DNA from: JAJFUV01 sp964384215
Lineage (GTDB): Bacteria > Acidobacteriota > Terriglobia > Bryobacterales > Bryobacteraceae
DNA length: 64,000 bases
Direction of reading: 5' to 3'
Assembly: GCA_964384215.1 (NCBI GenBank)
Contig: CAYLLB010000007.1
Location: 62,001-126,000, forward strand
Part shown: positions 38,389 to 48,147 of the stretch, piece by piece
Layout of the letters: each line of letters starts with the position of its first letter
Numbering within the stretch: position 1 is the first letter of the stretch
The notes under the pieces: model-generated
The model's input: the letters and a program-made list of their open reading frames with translations, nothing else
Told to the model about the DNA's origin: nothing
Database searches by the model: none
Program-made: the position numbers and the translations under genes

Positions 38389-39879
38389 ATGACACGCCGG
38401 ACCTTTCTGGGTACCTCCGCCGCGCCCGCGTTCTTGAGCGCGCAAACGCGCAGCCGTCCCAACCTTTTGCTGATCATGACGGATCAGCACCGTGGCGATT
38501 GTCTCGGCGCGGACGGCAACCGTGCCATCCAGACGCCGAACTTCGACCGCATCGCCAGCGAAGGCGTGCGTTTCCGTTGCGCCTATTCTTCCACGCCAAC
38601 CTGCACGCCGGCGCGCGCGGCGCTGCTGACCGGCCAGTCGCCCTGGAACCACGGGATGCTCGGCTACGGGCGTGTGGCTGAGAAATACCCGGTCGAGATG
38701 CCGCAAATCATGCGCGACGCGGGCTACTACGGCCTGGGGATCGGAAAGATGCACTGGTATCCGCAGCGCAACCTGCACGGCTTCCACCGCACTATCCTCG
38801 ACGAGCAGGCCATGCAGCTCACGCCGGATTTCCGTTCGGATTACCTCGGATGGTTCAACAGCGTGGCGCCGAATCTGGATTTCGCGGCCACGGGCCTTGA
38901 TTGGAACGGCTATGAAGCCCGTCCCTACGCGCTGCCCGAACAACTTCACCCTACGACCTGGACGGCGCAGACAGCGGTGAATTTCATCGAGAGCTACAAC
39001 CGTCCCGAGCCGTTCTTCCTGAAGGTTTCGTTCGTCCGTCCGCACAGTCCCTACGACCCGGCGCCGCGTTTCTGGAGGATGTACGAGAGTGTAGATCTGC
39101 CCAAGCCCGCGGCCGGCTCGTGGGCTGCGAAGTACGCGCCGCGCAGTGACAATGGCCGCTCGATCTGGCACGGCGACCTGGGGGCGGAGGCGGTGCGCAC
39201 GGCGCGGCAGGGCTACTACGGGTCCGTGTCACAGATCGATGATCAACTCGGCCGCATCTTCGGGGCGCTCGAAAAGCGGGGCTGGTTCGACGAGACGCTG
39301 ATCGTCTGCACGGCGGATCACGGCGACATGACCGGCGACCACAACCTGTGGCGCAAGTCGTACGCCTACGAACCTTCGGCGCGCATTCCGATGCTGATGC
39401 GCTGGCCCTCGGGCCTGGTTTCGGCCCGGCGCGGTCAGGTCCTCGAGCAAACCGTGGAACTGCGCGACGTGCTCCCGACGCTGGCGGAAGCCGCCGGCGC
39501 GACGGTGCCGCGGCCGGTGGACGGCAAGAGCATGCTGGCTCTGGTACGCGGAAAGACCGATGGCTGGCGCAAGTGGATCGACCTGGAGCACGACGTCTGC
39601 TACGATCCCTCGAACCACTGGAACGCCCTCACCGACGGCCGCACGAAGTACATTTTCCACGCGCCCGATGCGAGCGAGCAGCTGTTCGACCTCGCAGCCG
39701 ACCCGCACGAAATGCGCGACCTGGCGGGCGATCCGGCCCACACGGCGCTGCTCACACAATGGCGCTCACGGATGGTGGAGCACCTCAACGTGCGCGGAGA
39801 GAAGTGGGTGAAAGGCGGAAAGCTGCAGGCGCGTCCCGAGCACCAACTCTACTCGCCGAACTACCCGGGCAAAATGTAA
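38389..39879 (+). CDS. Sulfatase, Tat-exported
   Basis: A 496-residue sulfatase for sulfated sugars. N-terminus MTRRTFLGTSAAPAFLSA is a twin-arginine signal. The formylglycine motif CTPAR has its modifiable Cys at residue 72, followed by AALLTGQ; the start LLLIMTDQHRGDCLG and TADHGDMTGDHNLW supply the metal-binding Asp/His. I took ATG 38389 as start rather than 38377, as this fits the Tat signal. It diverges from perR. A PD40/TPR protein follows 33 bp later. Which glycan it serves is unknown. Confidence 0.93.
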   Translation: MTRRTFLGTSAAPAFLSAQTRSRPNLLLIMTDQHRGDCLGADGNRAIQTPNFDRIASEGVRFRCAYSSTPTCTPARAALLTGQSPWNHGMLGYGRVAEKYPVEMPQIMRDAGYYGLGIGKMHWYPQRNLHGFHRTILDEQAMQLTPDFRSDYLGWFNSVAPNLDFAATGLDWNGYEARPYALPEQLHPTTWTAQTAVNFIESYNRPEPFFLKVSFVRPHSPYDPAPRFWRMYESVDLPKPAAGSWAAKYAPRSDNGRSIWHGDLGAEAVRTARQGYYGSVSQIDDQLGRIFGALEKRGWFDETLIVCTADHGDMTGDHNLWRKSYAYEPSARIPMLMRWPSGLVSARRGQVLEQTVELRDVLPTLAEAAGATVPRPVDGKSMLALVRGKTDGWRKWIDLEHDVCYDPSNHWNALTDGRTKYIFHAPDASEQLFDLAADPHEMRDLAGDPAHTALLTQWRSRMVEHLNVRGEKWVKGGKLQARPEHQLYSPNYPGKM

Positions 39880-39912
39880 GAGGGAAAGGAATCACGCGAT
39901 ACTGGTAGTGTT

Positions 39913-41766
39913 GTGGGAGTTTCACGCATCGCTGCCCTCCTTGTGGTTGCCGTCACTCTCGGCTGTGCCGCGCCGCTCGCGCGTATTGCGATCGACTATC
40001 CGGCCGATGGTGCCATTTTTCCACCGGAGATCACGCCGCCCGTGTTCGAATGGCGTGATGGTTCCAAAACAGCGGTCACGTGGCGCATCGCCATCTCGTT
40101 CTCCGACGGCGCGCCCGGAATCATGACTCTGACGAAGGGCCCCCGGCCGAAGATAGGCGAAATCGATCCGGATTGTGCGGCCGATACCAACGAACCGCCG
40201 CGGCTCACGGCGCGCCAGGCCGCCGCGCACACCTGGACTCCCAATGCGGCGGCCTGGGAGACCATCAAGAGACGGTCCAAGGCTGGCGCTGCCACCATCA
40301 CAATTACGGGCTTGAGCGGCGCCAAGCCAGGCACGGCGGTCTCGCGCGGACGGATCCGCATACTCACCTCCACGGATCCGGTGGGCGCGCCCATTTTCTA
40401 TCGTGATGTTCCGCTGATGCCGTCGGAATTGAAGAAGGGCGTGATCAAGCCCTTGTCGGCCGCCGCGGTGCCGCTCATCATGTGGCGTATACGCAACATT
40501 GGCGAGCGGCGCGGCCGCGTGGTGATGGAAAACGTGCCCGTGTGCGCCAATTGCCACTCGTTTTCGGCCGACGGCAAGACGATGGGTATGGATTTCGACG
40601 GTCTGCGCAACAACAAGGGCCGCTACATGCTGGTCCCCGTCGAGCAGCACATGCAGATCCGCGACGAGAACATCGTGCAGTGGAGCTCCAACGAGCACCG
40701 CCTGAAAGGCGCCATCCGCGTCGGCTTCATGTCGCAGGTTTCTCCGGATGGGCGCTTCGTCGCAACCACTGTAAATCCGGCTGCCATCGACAGCACGGAT
40801 TCCGCGGAGCCACCCAGCAACTATTACGTCGCCAACTTTAAGGACTACAAATTCCTGCAGGTCTTCTATCCGACACGCGGCATTCTGTGCTGGTACAGCC
40901 GCGAGACCGGGGTGCTGACGCCGCTTCCAGGCGCGGATGACAGGCGGTATGTGCAGATGGGCGGGGTGTGGAGCCCGGACGGCAAGTACCTGGTATTCGC
41001 GCGCGCCGAGGCCCGGGACCCGGATCAGAAAGGCGCCCCGCTGGCGCAATCGGCCAACGACCCAAATGAGCTTCAGATGCGCTATGACCTCTACCGCGTG
41101 CCGTTCAACGGAGGTAAGGGCGGCACGGCGGTTCCTATCGCCGGCGCATCAGCCAACGGGATGAGCAACAGCTTTCCCAAGGTTTCGCCCGACGGCCGCT
41201 GGATCGTGTACGTGCGCGCCCGCAACGGGCTGCTGATGCGTCCCGACAGCGAGCTGTGGATCGTGCCGGCCGGGGGAGGCTTGGCCCGGCGCATGCGCTG
41301 CAACACCCGGTTGATGAATTCGTGGCATAGCTTTTCGCCCAACGGGCGCTGGCTGGTCTTCTCTTCGAAAAGCGAGTCGCCGTACACGCGTATGTACCTC
41401 ACGCACATCGACCAGGACGGCAACGACAGCCCGGCGATCCGCATAGACGACGCCACCGCGGCCAATCGCGCCGTGAACATCCCGGAGTTCGTGAACATCG
41501 CGCCGGGGCAGATGCAAAGCATCGGCGGGCCGGCGCTCGAGTACTTCCAACTTCTCAACAGCGCCATATACCTGCAGAAGCGCCATCGTTACGACGAAGC
41601 TATCGTGAAGTGGAACAAGCTCCTCGAACTCGCGCCGGACGACGAAGCGGCGCACCAGAACCTCGGCATGCTGCTGGTTTACACGGGCCGCCGCCAGGAG
41701 GCCGCCGAGCACATCCGCAAAGCCAAAGAATTGAGGCAGCGCGCGGGCGGGATGGCGCATCCCTAA
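39913..41766 (+). CDS. Secreted PD40/TolB-like propeller protein with CxxCH haem motif and TPR tail
   Basis: A 617-residue exported protein, perhaps a lipoprotein (VAVTLGCAAP). It has a single CxxCH, C-A-N-C-H in VPVCANCHSFSAD (about residue 211-216), the c-type haem binding pattern, followed by a WD40/PD40 beta-propeller with repeats such as VSPDGRFVATT, WSPDGKYLVFAR, VSPDGRWIVYV and FSPNGRWLVFSS. The end (about 550-610) is a TPR pair. It starts at GTG 39913. Such proteins are typical of Acidobacteriota; the role may be an electron-transfer or assembly platform next to sulfatase and PQQ-dehydrogenase genes. Confidence 0.8.
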   Translation: MGVSRIAALLVVAVTLGCAAPLARIAIDYPADGAIFPPEITPPVFEWRDGSKTAVTWRIAISFSDGAPGIMTLTKGPRPKIGEIDPDCAADTNEPPRLTARQAAAHTWTPNAAAWETIKRRSKAGAATITITGLSGAKPGTAVSRGRIRILTSTDPVGAPIFYRDVPLMPSELKKGVIKPLSAAAVPLIMWRIRNIGERRGRVVMENVPVCANCHSFSADGKTMGMDFDGLRNNKGRYMLVPVEQHMQIRDENIVQWSSNEHRLKGAIRVGFMSQVSPDGRFVATTVNPAAIDSTDSAEPPSNYYVANFKDYKFLQVFYPTRGILCWYSRETGVLTPLPGADDRRYVQMGGVWSPDGKYLVFARAEARDPDQKGAPLAQSANDPNELQMRYDLYRVPFNGGKGGTAVPIAGASANGMSNSFPKVSPDGRWIVYVRARNGLLMRPDSELWIVPAGGGLARRMRCNTRLMNSWHSFSPNGRWLVFSSKSESPYTRMYLTHIDQDGNDSPAIRIDDATAANRAVNIPEFVNIAPGQMQSIGGPALEYFQLLNSAIYLQKRHRYDEAIVKWNKLLELAPDDEAAHQNLGMLLVYTGRRQEAAEHIRKAKELRQRAGGMAHP

Positions 41767-43613
41767 CGCACGCTCATCTTCACGGGAAGACTCGATGCGT
41801 TAGCAATCGTCACGACGACGTCCGCCGAGCCGGCCGTCACATCCGCGGGCACTCGGAAGTTGATCTGATAGAGCCCCACCGATCCGGGACTCAGACCGCT
41901 GAAGAAAATTTCCGCAGGACGGCCCGCGACGCGCACATCCGGCGTGGCGAGCGTCCTCGAAAGCGGTGTCACGGCCGCCGCTGCGCCGGTGGCGGGCGCA
42001 GGCGCGACCGCTCCGAACGAGGTCCCGTAGAGCACTACGATCTCATTGGGCGCGGCGGGGTTTACCGGCGAAACTAACTGATTGTCCGCGCCGTGGACGA
42101 TGGCTCCCTGTTCGCCGTCCATCGTGAATACGCCGGGCTGCGCTGCGTAAGCGGCGACATCCACGGGCGCGCTCTCGATTCCGTTGTTTGAAACGACCAG
42201 CTTTGCCGTACCCGGCGCCGGCAATTCGAACGGCGCCTGAAAGTTGATCTGCTCCAGGCCGTTCACGTTGGCCAAGGCATACAGCGGAACTTTGATTCCG
42301 TTCACGCTGACGGAGGTTCCGGCCAACTCAAGCGGCAACGGGGTGGAAGCAGCTGAGACGATGCCGCTGATGCGCGTGAGTCCGGTGCCGAACAGGCTTG
42401 CAATGCCGCCGGGCGCCATCCCCGCGGCTCCGCTTGCGGCATTCACCACGCCTGAAGGTGCGATGGCCGGTGCGCCTGCGGTCAGCAGGTAAACATCTCC
42501 GCTCGCGTAGTCGGCGACGTAAATCTCCCCGTTCTGGTCCTCTCCGAATGTCGAAATGGTGAAGCCGGTGGCCGCCAGTTGGGCATTCCGCCATTGTCCC
42601 GAAACACGGCGCAGACCCCACACTTTGCCACTGCAATAGTCGCCATAGAAATAGACGCCTCTGGCTGCCGGCCAACGCGTCCCCCGGTAAACGAACCCGC
42701 CAGTGACCGAACATCCGCCGCTCGCGTGATCATATTCCGCGACTGGAAGCGTGAAGCCGGAGGTTGAACACGCGGGCTGGGCGTAACAGTGCAGTCCTTC
42801 GGTCACGTTCCAGCCATAGTTTTCGCCACCCGTGCTCGCCGCCGGCTGGAAGTTCACCTCTTCATACGTGTCCTGGCCGACGTCGGCCATGTACAGGTCG
42901 CCGGTTTCGCGGTCGAAGGAGAAGCGCCAAGGGTTTCTCACACCGGTAGCCCAGATCTCCTGCCGGTAGCCCGCATTGTGGATGAAGGGATTTGCCGGCG
43001 GCGATATGTAAAGCGGCAGGCCCGATTCCACATCGATGCGCAGAATCTTACCCAGTAGCGACGTGGATGTCTGCGCGTTGTTCTGCGGATCGCCTCCGGA
43101 ACCGCCATCGCCCATGCCGATGTAAAGATACCCGTCGCGCGGGCCAAAGGCCAATTGCCCGCCGTTGTGATTGGCGTACGGTTGATTGATGGTAAGCAGG
43201 GGAGTCTCGCTGTCCGGGTCCGCTGCGTCGGGATCCGACGTCACCTGGTAGCGCGCGATGACGGTATTACCGGCCAGATTCGTGTAGTTCACATAGAAGT
43301 GTCCCTTGCTTGCATAGCCGGGCGGGAATGCCACGCTCAGCAGGCCCCGCTCGCCGCAACAGCTCACGCGGCTGCGTATATCAAGAAATGGCTGCGCTAA
43401 CAACGAGCCATCTTTGGCGATGCGGATGCGTCCGCGCTGTTCGACGATGAACAGGCGTCCGCTTCCGTCGCCGGCTTGTGTCACATGAGTAGGCAGCGTG
43501 AGCCCGCTCAGTGCTTTGATGAAACGGATCTGCGGCCAGTCGGATGCGGTTTGCCCGAATGCGCAGCAGGCGAGAAAAGACACCACCACCCCAGTTGTTC
43601 CAGTGCCCCTCAT
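41763..43613 (-). CDS. PQQ-dependent sugar dehydrogenase with Solibacter-type C-terminal domain
   Basis: A 616-residue secreted protein. After a signal peptide (VVVSFLACCAFGQ) comes a six-bladed soluble glucose/aldose dehydrogenase propeller (FIVEQRGRIRIAKDG, YANHNGGQLAFGPRDGYLYIGMGDGGSGGDPQ in part, RNPWRFSFDRETGDLYMADVG), which would oxidise sugars with PQQ. From about residue 385 there is the TIGR03437-like unit (GVVNAASGAAGMAPGG...), two Ig-like halves that mark Solibacter-type secreted proteins. It converges with the PD40 gene with a 4-nt overlap. The dehydrogenase call is good; activity on glucose is unproven. Confidence 0.9.
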   Translation of the reverse strand: MRGTGTTGVVVSFLACCAFGQTASDWPQIRFIKALSGLTLPTHVTQAGDGSGRLFIVEQRGRIRIAKDGSLLAQPFLDIRSRVSCCGERGLLSVAFPPGYASKGHFYVNYTNLAGNTVIARYQVTSDPDAADPDSETPLLTINQPYANHNGGQLAFGPRDGYLYIGMGDGGSGGDPQNNAQTSTSLLGKILRIDVESGLPLYISPPANPFIHNAGYRQEIWATGVRNPWRFSFDRETGDLYMADVGQDTYEEVNFQPAASTGGENYGWNVTEGLHCYAQPACSTSGFTLPVAEYDHASGGCSVTGGFVYRGTRWPAARGVYFYGDYCSGKVWGLRRVSGQWRNAQLAATGFTISTFGEDQNGEIYVADYASGDVYLLTAGAPAIAPSGVVNAASGAAGMAPGGIASLFGTGLTRISGIVSAASTPLPLELAGTSVSVNGIKVPLYALANVNGLEQINFQAPFELPAPGTAKLVVSNNGIESAPVDVAAYAAQPGVFTMDGEQGAIVHGADNQLVSPVNPAAPNEIVVLYGTSFGAVAPAPATGAAAAVTPLSRTLATPDVRVAGRPAEIFFSGLSPGSVGLYQINFRVPADVTAGSADVVVTIANASSLPVKMSVR

Positions 43614-43654
43614 GGGCTTATTATCTCATGCAAAGCCTGGAGGGGCGTCGATCC

Positions 43655-45808
43655 ATGCGAAGCAGAAGACGGATCCTCTTCGTAGCGGCCGGTTTACTGG
43701 CCTTGGCGTTTTGGCGGCTGGAACTCCCTGTGCAATCGCAGGGCGAACTCGAGATGGCCCGGTACAAGCGCGTTCCGGGGATTGTGCGCGAGTTGCTGGA
43801 CCGTGCGGGTGCGAGTTTCACCGCTGCCGACCAGCGCACCCTGAGCAACGCGGTCCAACAGTTCCAGACCGGATTTGCGGCCCCGCCCGTAAACCTGCCG
43901 CAGGCGCGCGGCCTGTGCCCACAGTGCGAAAACGCCATGGCGCGAATTCTGCCGGTGCTCGATGGCGCGGAAATCTCTGAGAGAATCTGGCTGGATGCGG
44001 CCAAACCTGTGGAGCACCGCATCGAGCGGCGGTGGCCCACCGGCGGCGGGGCCGTCATTCTGCGGCTGGGCTCGGCGGGCAGTGAATTCGACACCGTGCC
44101 GGATTTCGTGGCCAAGGAATTCGACCTGTCGCGCACATCCGCGGGCGAATTGGAGATCCCGGCGGCGCGCACGGTTTACGCCGTCATCTACCTGGAGCAC
44201 GGCGCGCCCGGTACGAATGCGTTCACGCTGAAAATCGTCTCCGGCGGCCGGCAAGCCGCCCGGCTGGATCTGCGCGCCGAGGTGCCGGCGGCCGGCGAAT
44301 TGAAGGTAACCATCGCCGACGCAGGCACCGGTGTTCCCACGGCAGCAGCGGTGGGCCTGTATGCCGCCGACAAGCGGATTGTTGTTCCGCCGCAGGCGAT
44401 TTCGTTCGATGAGGCGGGCTTCTCCTATCGAAAAGGACAATCACGTCCTTATAACGTGCGGTACTGGACCGGGGACGCCTCCCAGCGGCAGGTCTTCTTC
44501 GTCGACGGCGGCTTCTCGCTGAAGCTGCCGGAAGGCGACTACACGCTCATCGCAGGGAAAGGGCCGGAGTACCAGCCGGTGACTCTCAACATTCGCGTCG
44601 CTCCGGGTGGCGCCGTCGAACGTCAAATCACGCTGAAGCGCTGGATCGACATGGCCGCGCGCGGCTGGGTCTCCGGCGACGCGCACGTGCACTACGCGCG
44701 CAGCGGAGAGGCCTCAAACCGTTTGTTGAACACCTGGGCGCGCGCCGAAGACGTGCATGTCTCGAACGTCATGCGGATGGGCGATGCACGGAAGACGTAC
44801 TTCGAGCAGTACGCTTACGGGAGCGCCGGCCGCTATGTGAAAGACGATTTCGCCCTCGTACCCGGCCAGGAGGATCCGCGCACCGACTACATCGGCCACA
44901 CGCTCCACATGAACATCCAGGCGCCTTTCCGGGCGCCGGAGCGTTACTATCTCTATGATCTCGTCTTCGACGAGATGCGCCGCCAGCGTGCCATCAGCAC
45001 CTACGTTCACACTTATCAGCCGGCCATGTTCTCCTTCTTTGTCCGGCTGGACATGAGCCTGAACATCATCAAAGGCAAGGTCGACGGCGTGGAGATCTGC
45101 GAGTTTGGCGACATCGATGACACTCTCTACAACGAATTCTTGAACCTGGGCCTGAAGTTGGCCGCCACCGCCGGCAGCGACGTGCCTTGGGGGCAATCCG
45201 TCGGCCAGTCGCGCATGTACGCTTACACGGGCGGACGGCGCAATCCGGACGCCTGGTACGAGGCGGTGAAAGCGGGGCACACCTTTGTCACGGCTGGTCC
45301 CATGCTGGAACTGTGGGTGAACGGCAAGCCTCCGGGGACCGAGATTGAAGCGAAACCCGGCGATGTGCTGGAAGTGCGCGCCACCGCGTCGAGTCCACTG
45401 GTTCCTCCGCGCTATCTCGATGTGATCGCCCAGGGCGACGTGCTGCGTTCGATCAAAGCCGAAGCGGATTCGTCCGAGCCGCTTACGATTCAATTCCGCT
45501 TGAATGCGACCGAAAGCACGTGGATCGCCGCGCGCTGCGCTCACGCGCACACCACACCCGTTTACGTCCGCGTGAACGGCAAGCCTTTCTGGAAGGTGCG
45601 CGCGGTCCCCGAACTGGTGGAGAAACGCTTGAAGAACCTGAAGCAGATGGAGGAGTGGCTCAGTGTCGGCCCTGGGCCGGGCGGCGAGGGCAACTACGAC
45701 ATTCCTCCCGGCGGATTCGCGGCGTGCGTCGAGCAACTGCGCGCGCGCATCGAAGAAGCGCAGCGCTTGTACGCGGATCTCGCCCAACGCGCGAAACGAG
45801 AACGGTGA
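43655..45808 (+). CDS. CehA/McbA-type PHP-domain metallohydrolase, exported
   Basis: A 717-residue protein with a signal anchor (ILFVAAGLLALAFW), a long N-terminal beta-rich region and a C-terminal PHP hydrolase (GWVSGDAHVHYARSGEA..., TYVHTYQPAM, TAGSDVPWG). PHP enzymes of the CehA/McbA kind hydrolyse esters or phosphoesters. I place the start at 43655 (MRSRRRILF), with GGAGGGG upstream; the frame is open to 43544 without similarity. It sits beside a Gfo oxidoreductase gene. Specific substrate unknown. Confidence 0.8.
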   Translation: MRSRRRILFVAAGLLALAFWRLELPVQSQGELEMARYKRVPGIVRELLDRAGASFTAADQRTLSNAVQQFQTGFAAPPVNLPQARGLCPQCENAMARILPVLDGAEISERIWLDAAKPVEHRIERRWPTGGGAVILRLGSAGSEFDTVPDFVAKEFDLSRTSAGELEIPAARTVYAVIYLEHGAPGTNAFTLKIVSGGRQAARLDLRAEVPAAGELKVTIADAGTGVPTAAAVGLYAADKRIVVPPQAISFDEAGFSYRKGQSRPYNVRYWTGDASQRQVFFVDGGFSLKLPEGDYTLIAGKGPEYQPVTLNIRVAPGGAVERQITLKRWIDMAARGWVSGDAHVHYARSGEASNRLLNTWARAEDVHVSNVMRMGDARKTYFEQYAYGSAGRYVKDDFALVPGQEDPRTDYIGHTLHMNIQAPFRAPERYYLYDLVFDEMRRQRAISTYVHTYQPAMFSFFVRLDMSLNIIKGKVDGVEICEFGDIDDTLYNEFLNLGLKLAATAGSDVPWGQSVGQSRMYAYTGGRRNPDAWYEAVKAGHTFVTAGPMLELWVNGKPPGTEIEAKPGDVLEVRATASSPLVPPRYLDVIAQGDVLRSIKAEADSSEPLTIQFRLNATESTWIAARCAHAHTTPVYVRVNGKPFWKVRAVPELVEKRLKNLKQMEEWLSVGPGPGGEGNYDIPPGGFAACVEQLRARIEEAQRLYADLAQRAKRER

Positions 45809-45869
45809 CGATATACTTGTGTCGGATCGGCCGCTGAACGCACAGTCCCTTCCTAAGGAGAATCGCTTC

Positions 45870-47252
45870 ATGAAACGACGCCAGTTCCTGAATACCGCCA
45901 CGGCGGGGAGCCTGTTTCTGCCCGGACTCGCCCTGCGTGGGCAAAACGCGCCTTCCAACAAGCTGAACATCGCGCTGATCGGCGTCTGGGGACGCGGCAC
46001 GGCGCATTATGACGCCATCTCCACGCAGAACGTGGTGGCGCTTTGCGACATCAACGAGAACCGGCTTCGCGAGGCCGGGCAACGCTGGCCGCAGGCCAAG
46101 ACTTACGTCGACTGGCGAAAGTGTCTCGACCAGAAAGACATCGATGCCGTGGTCATCTGCACCACGGACCACACGCACGCGTTCATCGCCAACTGGGCGT
46201 TGAACCGCCAGAAGCACGTTTACTGCGAGAAGCCGCTGGGCATCACGGTCGAGGAAGTGCGGACCGTGCGCGCCAACTACATCAGGAACCGGAACAAGGT
46301 GGCCACGCAACACGGCACGCAGCGTCACGCCTATCCGAACTTCAATCGCATCCGCGAGCTGATTCTCGACGGCGCGATCGGCGAGTTGAAGACCGTTTCG
46401 CTTTGGGGCACGAGGCAGATCCGCAAGCCGGGCTACCTGCCCGTGGAAGGAACGCCGCCGTCCCATCTGAACTACGACCTGTGGATCGGCCCGAGCGAGT
46501 ACCATCCGTACAATCCGGGCTACTTCTCGGGGAGCGCCGGTTCCAATTGCCTGAACTGGAATATGTACTGGGACTTCGGCGTGGGGCAGATCGGCGACAT
46601 GGGCGCGCACACCATGGACATCGCGTGGAACGCCATCGACGCCAGGCTGCCGCTCTCGGCCGAAGCGGATATGACGGTCAGCGAAAAGTTCAATCCGGAG
46701 GTCACGCCCGTCGAATTCAAGGCTACCTTCGAGCATCCGGCCAACTCCTGGCGAGGGCCGATTCGCGTGGTCTGGTATCAGGGCGGCCCCATGCCCAAAT
46801 CGCCGCACCCGGCCATCGATTTGAAGACCGTCGGCCATGCCGCGCTGTTCGAGGGCACCAAGGGAGCGCTCATCGGGCATTTCGAATCCCGCATCTTGCT
46901 GCCGTCGGTGAAAGACGGCGACATGACTTACTACAAGCCGCGTCCCGCCTCGCAGCTTATCCCGCCCCTCGGTTGGAAGACGCCGCCTATGCCGGCGGCG
47001 CCCGGTGCGCGTCCGGCAAGAGAGTCGATCTTCCAGTGGGAATGGATCAATGCCTGCAAGACGGATCTCAAGACTTCCTGCGACTTCGTCTACGGCGGTG
47101 ATCTGATCGAGCAGATGCTGCTCGGGCTGGTGTCGTACCGCGTGGGCAAGAAGCTCATGTACGATGGCGACGCCGGGCGCGTGACCAACGTCCCCGAGGC
47201 GAATCAGCTCCTGCGCCGCAAGTACCGTCCCGGCTGGACGTTGAATGGATAA
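45870..47252 (+). CDS. Gfo/Idh/MocA family oxidoreductase with Tat-like signal
   Basis: A 460-residue NAD(P)-dependent oxidoreductase. The start ATG at 45870 has AAGGAG 12 nt upstream. The signal MKRRQFLNTATAGSLFL carries a twin-arginine-like motif. The Rossmann motif IALIGVWGRGTAHYD, catalytic CEKPLGITVEE and GDMGAHTMDIAWNA are present. It lacks an adjacent DUF1080 gene but lies beside PHP and isocitrate-lyase-family genes. Substrate not known. Confidence 0.9.
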   Translation: MKRRQFLNTATAGSLFLPGLALRGQNAPSNKLNIALIGVWGRGTAHYDAISTQNVVALCDINENRLREAGQRWPQAKTYVDWRKCLDQKDIDAVVICTTDHTHAFIANWALNRQKHVYCEKPLGITVEEVRTVRANYIRNRNKVATQHGTQRHAYPNFNRIRELILDGAIGELKTVSLWGTRQIRKPGYLPVEGTPPSHLNYDLWIGPSEYHPYNPGYFSGSAGSNCLNWNMYWDFGVGQIGDMGAHTMDIAWNAIDARLPLSAEADMTVSEKFNPEVTPVEFKATFEHPANSWRGPIRVVWYQGGPMPKSPHPAIDLKTVGHAALFEGTKGALIGHFESRILLPSVKDGDMTYYKPRPASQLIPPLGWKTPPMPAAPGARPARESIFQWEWINACKTDLKTSCDFVYGGDLIEQMLLGLVSYRVGKKLMYDGDAGRVTNVPEANQLLRRKYRPGWTLNG

Positions 47253-47275
47253 GTAGAGGTATCAAGGATCTTTAG

Positions 47276-48145
47276 GTGAGAAAAACCACATTGCTAAAGC
47301 AGTACATCCTGGCGCCGGAGATCCTGGTGATCCCGGGCGTGCCGGATCCGTTGTGCGCGCGCATCGCCGAAATCGAGGGGTTCAAGGCACTTTTCCTCAG
47401 TGGCTATGCCTCCAGCGCGGCCTACCTCGGCGCGCCCGACGTGGGTTTGATGACCATGACCGAGATGGTCGATTGCGCGCGGCGCATCGTGAACGCGGTG
47501 GACCTCCCCGTTTTTGTCGACGGCGACAACGGGCACGGCAACACGACCAACGTCGCGCGAACGATGCGCGAGTTCGAGCGCGCCGGCGCGGCCGCCATCT
47601 TTTTCGAGGACCAGGTATCGCCGAAGCGCTGCGGCCACATGTCCGGTAAGCAGGTGGTGAGCGAAGCGGAGATGGTTGCCAAGATCAAAGCCGCCTGCGA
47701 CGCGCGCTCGGACCAGGACCTGATCATCATGGCGCGCACCGACGCGCTGGCCATCGAAGGCATCGACCGCGCCATCGAGCGCATGCACATTTACCTGGCG
47801 GCGGGGGCGGACATGGCTTTTGTCGAAGCGCCCAAATCGCCGGAGGAAATGCGCAAGATCACCAGCAGCATTCCGGCGCCCAACATGGCGAACATGGTCC
47901 CGGGTGGCAGGTCGCCCGCCCTGAGCGCCGCCGAACTGGCGGAACTCGGCTTCGCCTGCGTGGCGCACCCCACGGCGCTCAGCTACGTGATCGCCCGCGC
48001 GGCCCGGGATCTTCTCCATGACTTGAGAGAAACGGGGTCAACGCTGGGGGCCGAACCCCGCATGATGCGATTCGAGGAGTTCAACCGGCTGCTCGGATTG
48101 GAAGAGATTCGCGCTCGTGAAGCGAGGTTGAACGCCGCAAACTAA
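47276..48145 (+). CDS. Isocitrate lyase/PEP mutase family enzyme
   Basis: A 289-residue TIM-barrel of the isocitrate lyase/phosphorylmutase superfamily, closest to 2-methylisocitrate lyase or carboxyphosphonoenolpyruvate mutase. The GTG at 47276 gives MRKTTLLKQYILAPEI. The metal and catalytic region reads VFVDGDNGHGN and the flexible loop SPKRCGHMSGK has the KRCGH variant of the KKCGH motif. Members cleave or rearrange 2-3 carbon keto-acids. Which one it acts on cannot be decided. The stop is 2 bp from the convergent RlmD-like stop. Confidence 0.88.
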   Translation: MRKTTLLKQYILAPEILVIPGVPDPLCARIAEIEGFKALFLSGYASSAAYLGAPDVGLMTMTEMVDCARRIVNAVDLPVFVDGDNGHGNTTNVARTMREFERAGAAAIFFEDQVSPKRCGHMSGKQVVSEAEMVAKIKAACDARSDQDLIIMARTDALAIEGIDRAIERMHIYLAAGADMAFVEAPKSPEEMRKITSSIPAPNMANMVPGGRSPALSAAELAELGFACVAHPTALSYVIARAARDLLHDLRETGSTLGAEPRMMRFEEFNRLLGLEEIRAREARLNAAN

Positions 48146-48147
48146 AG

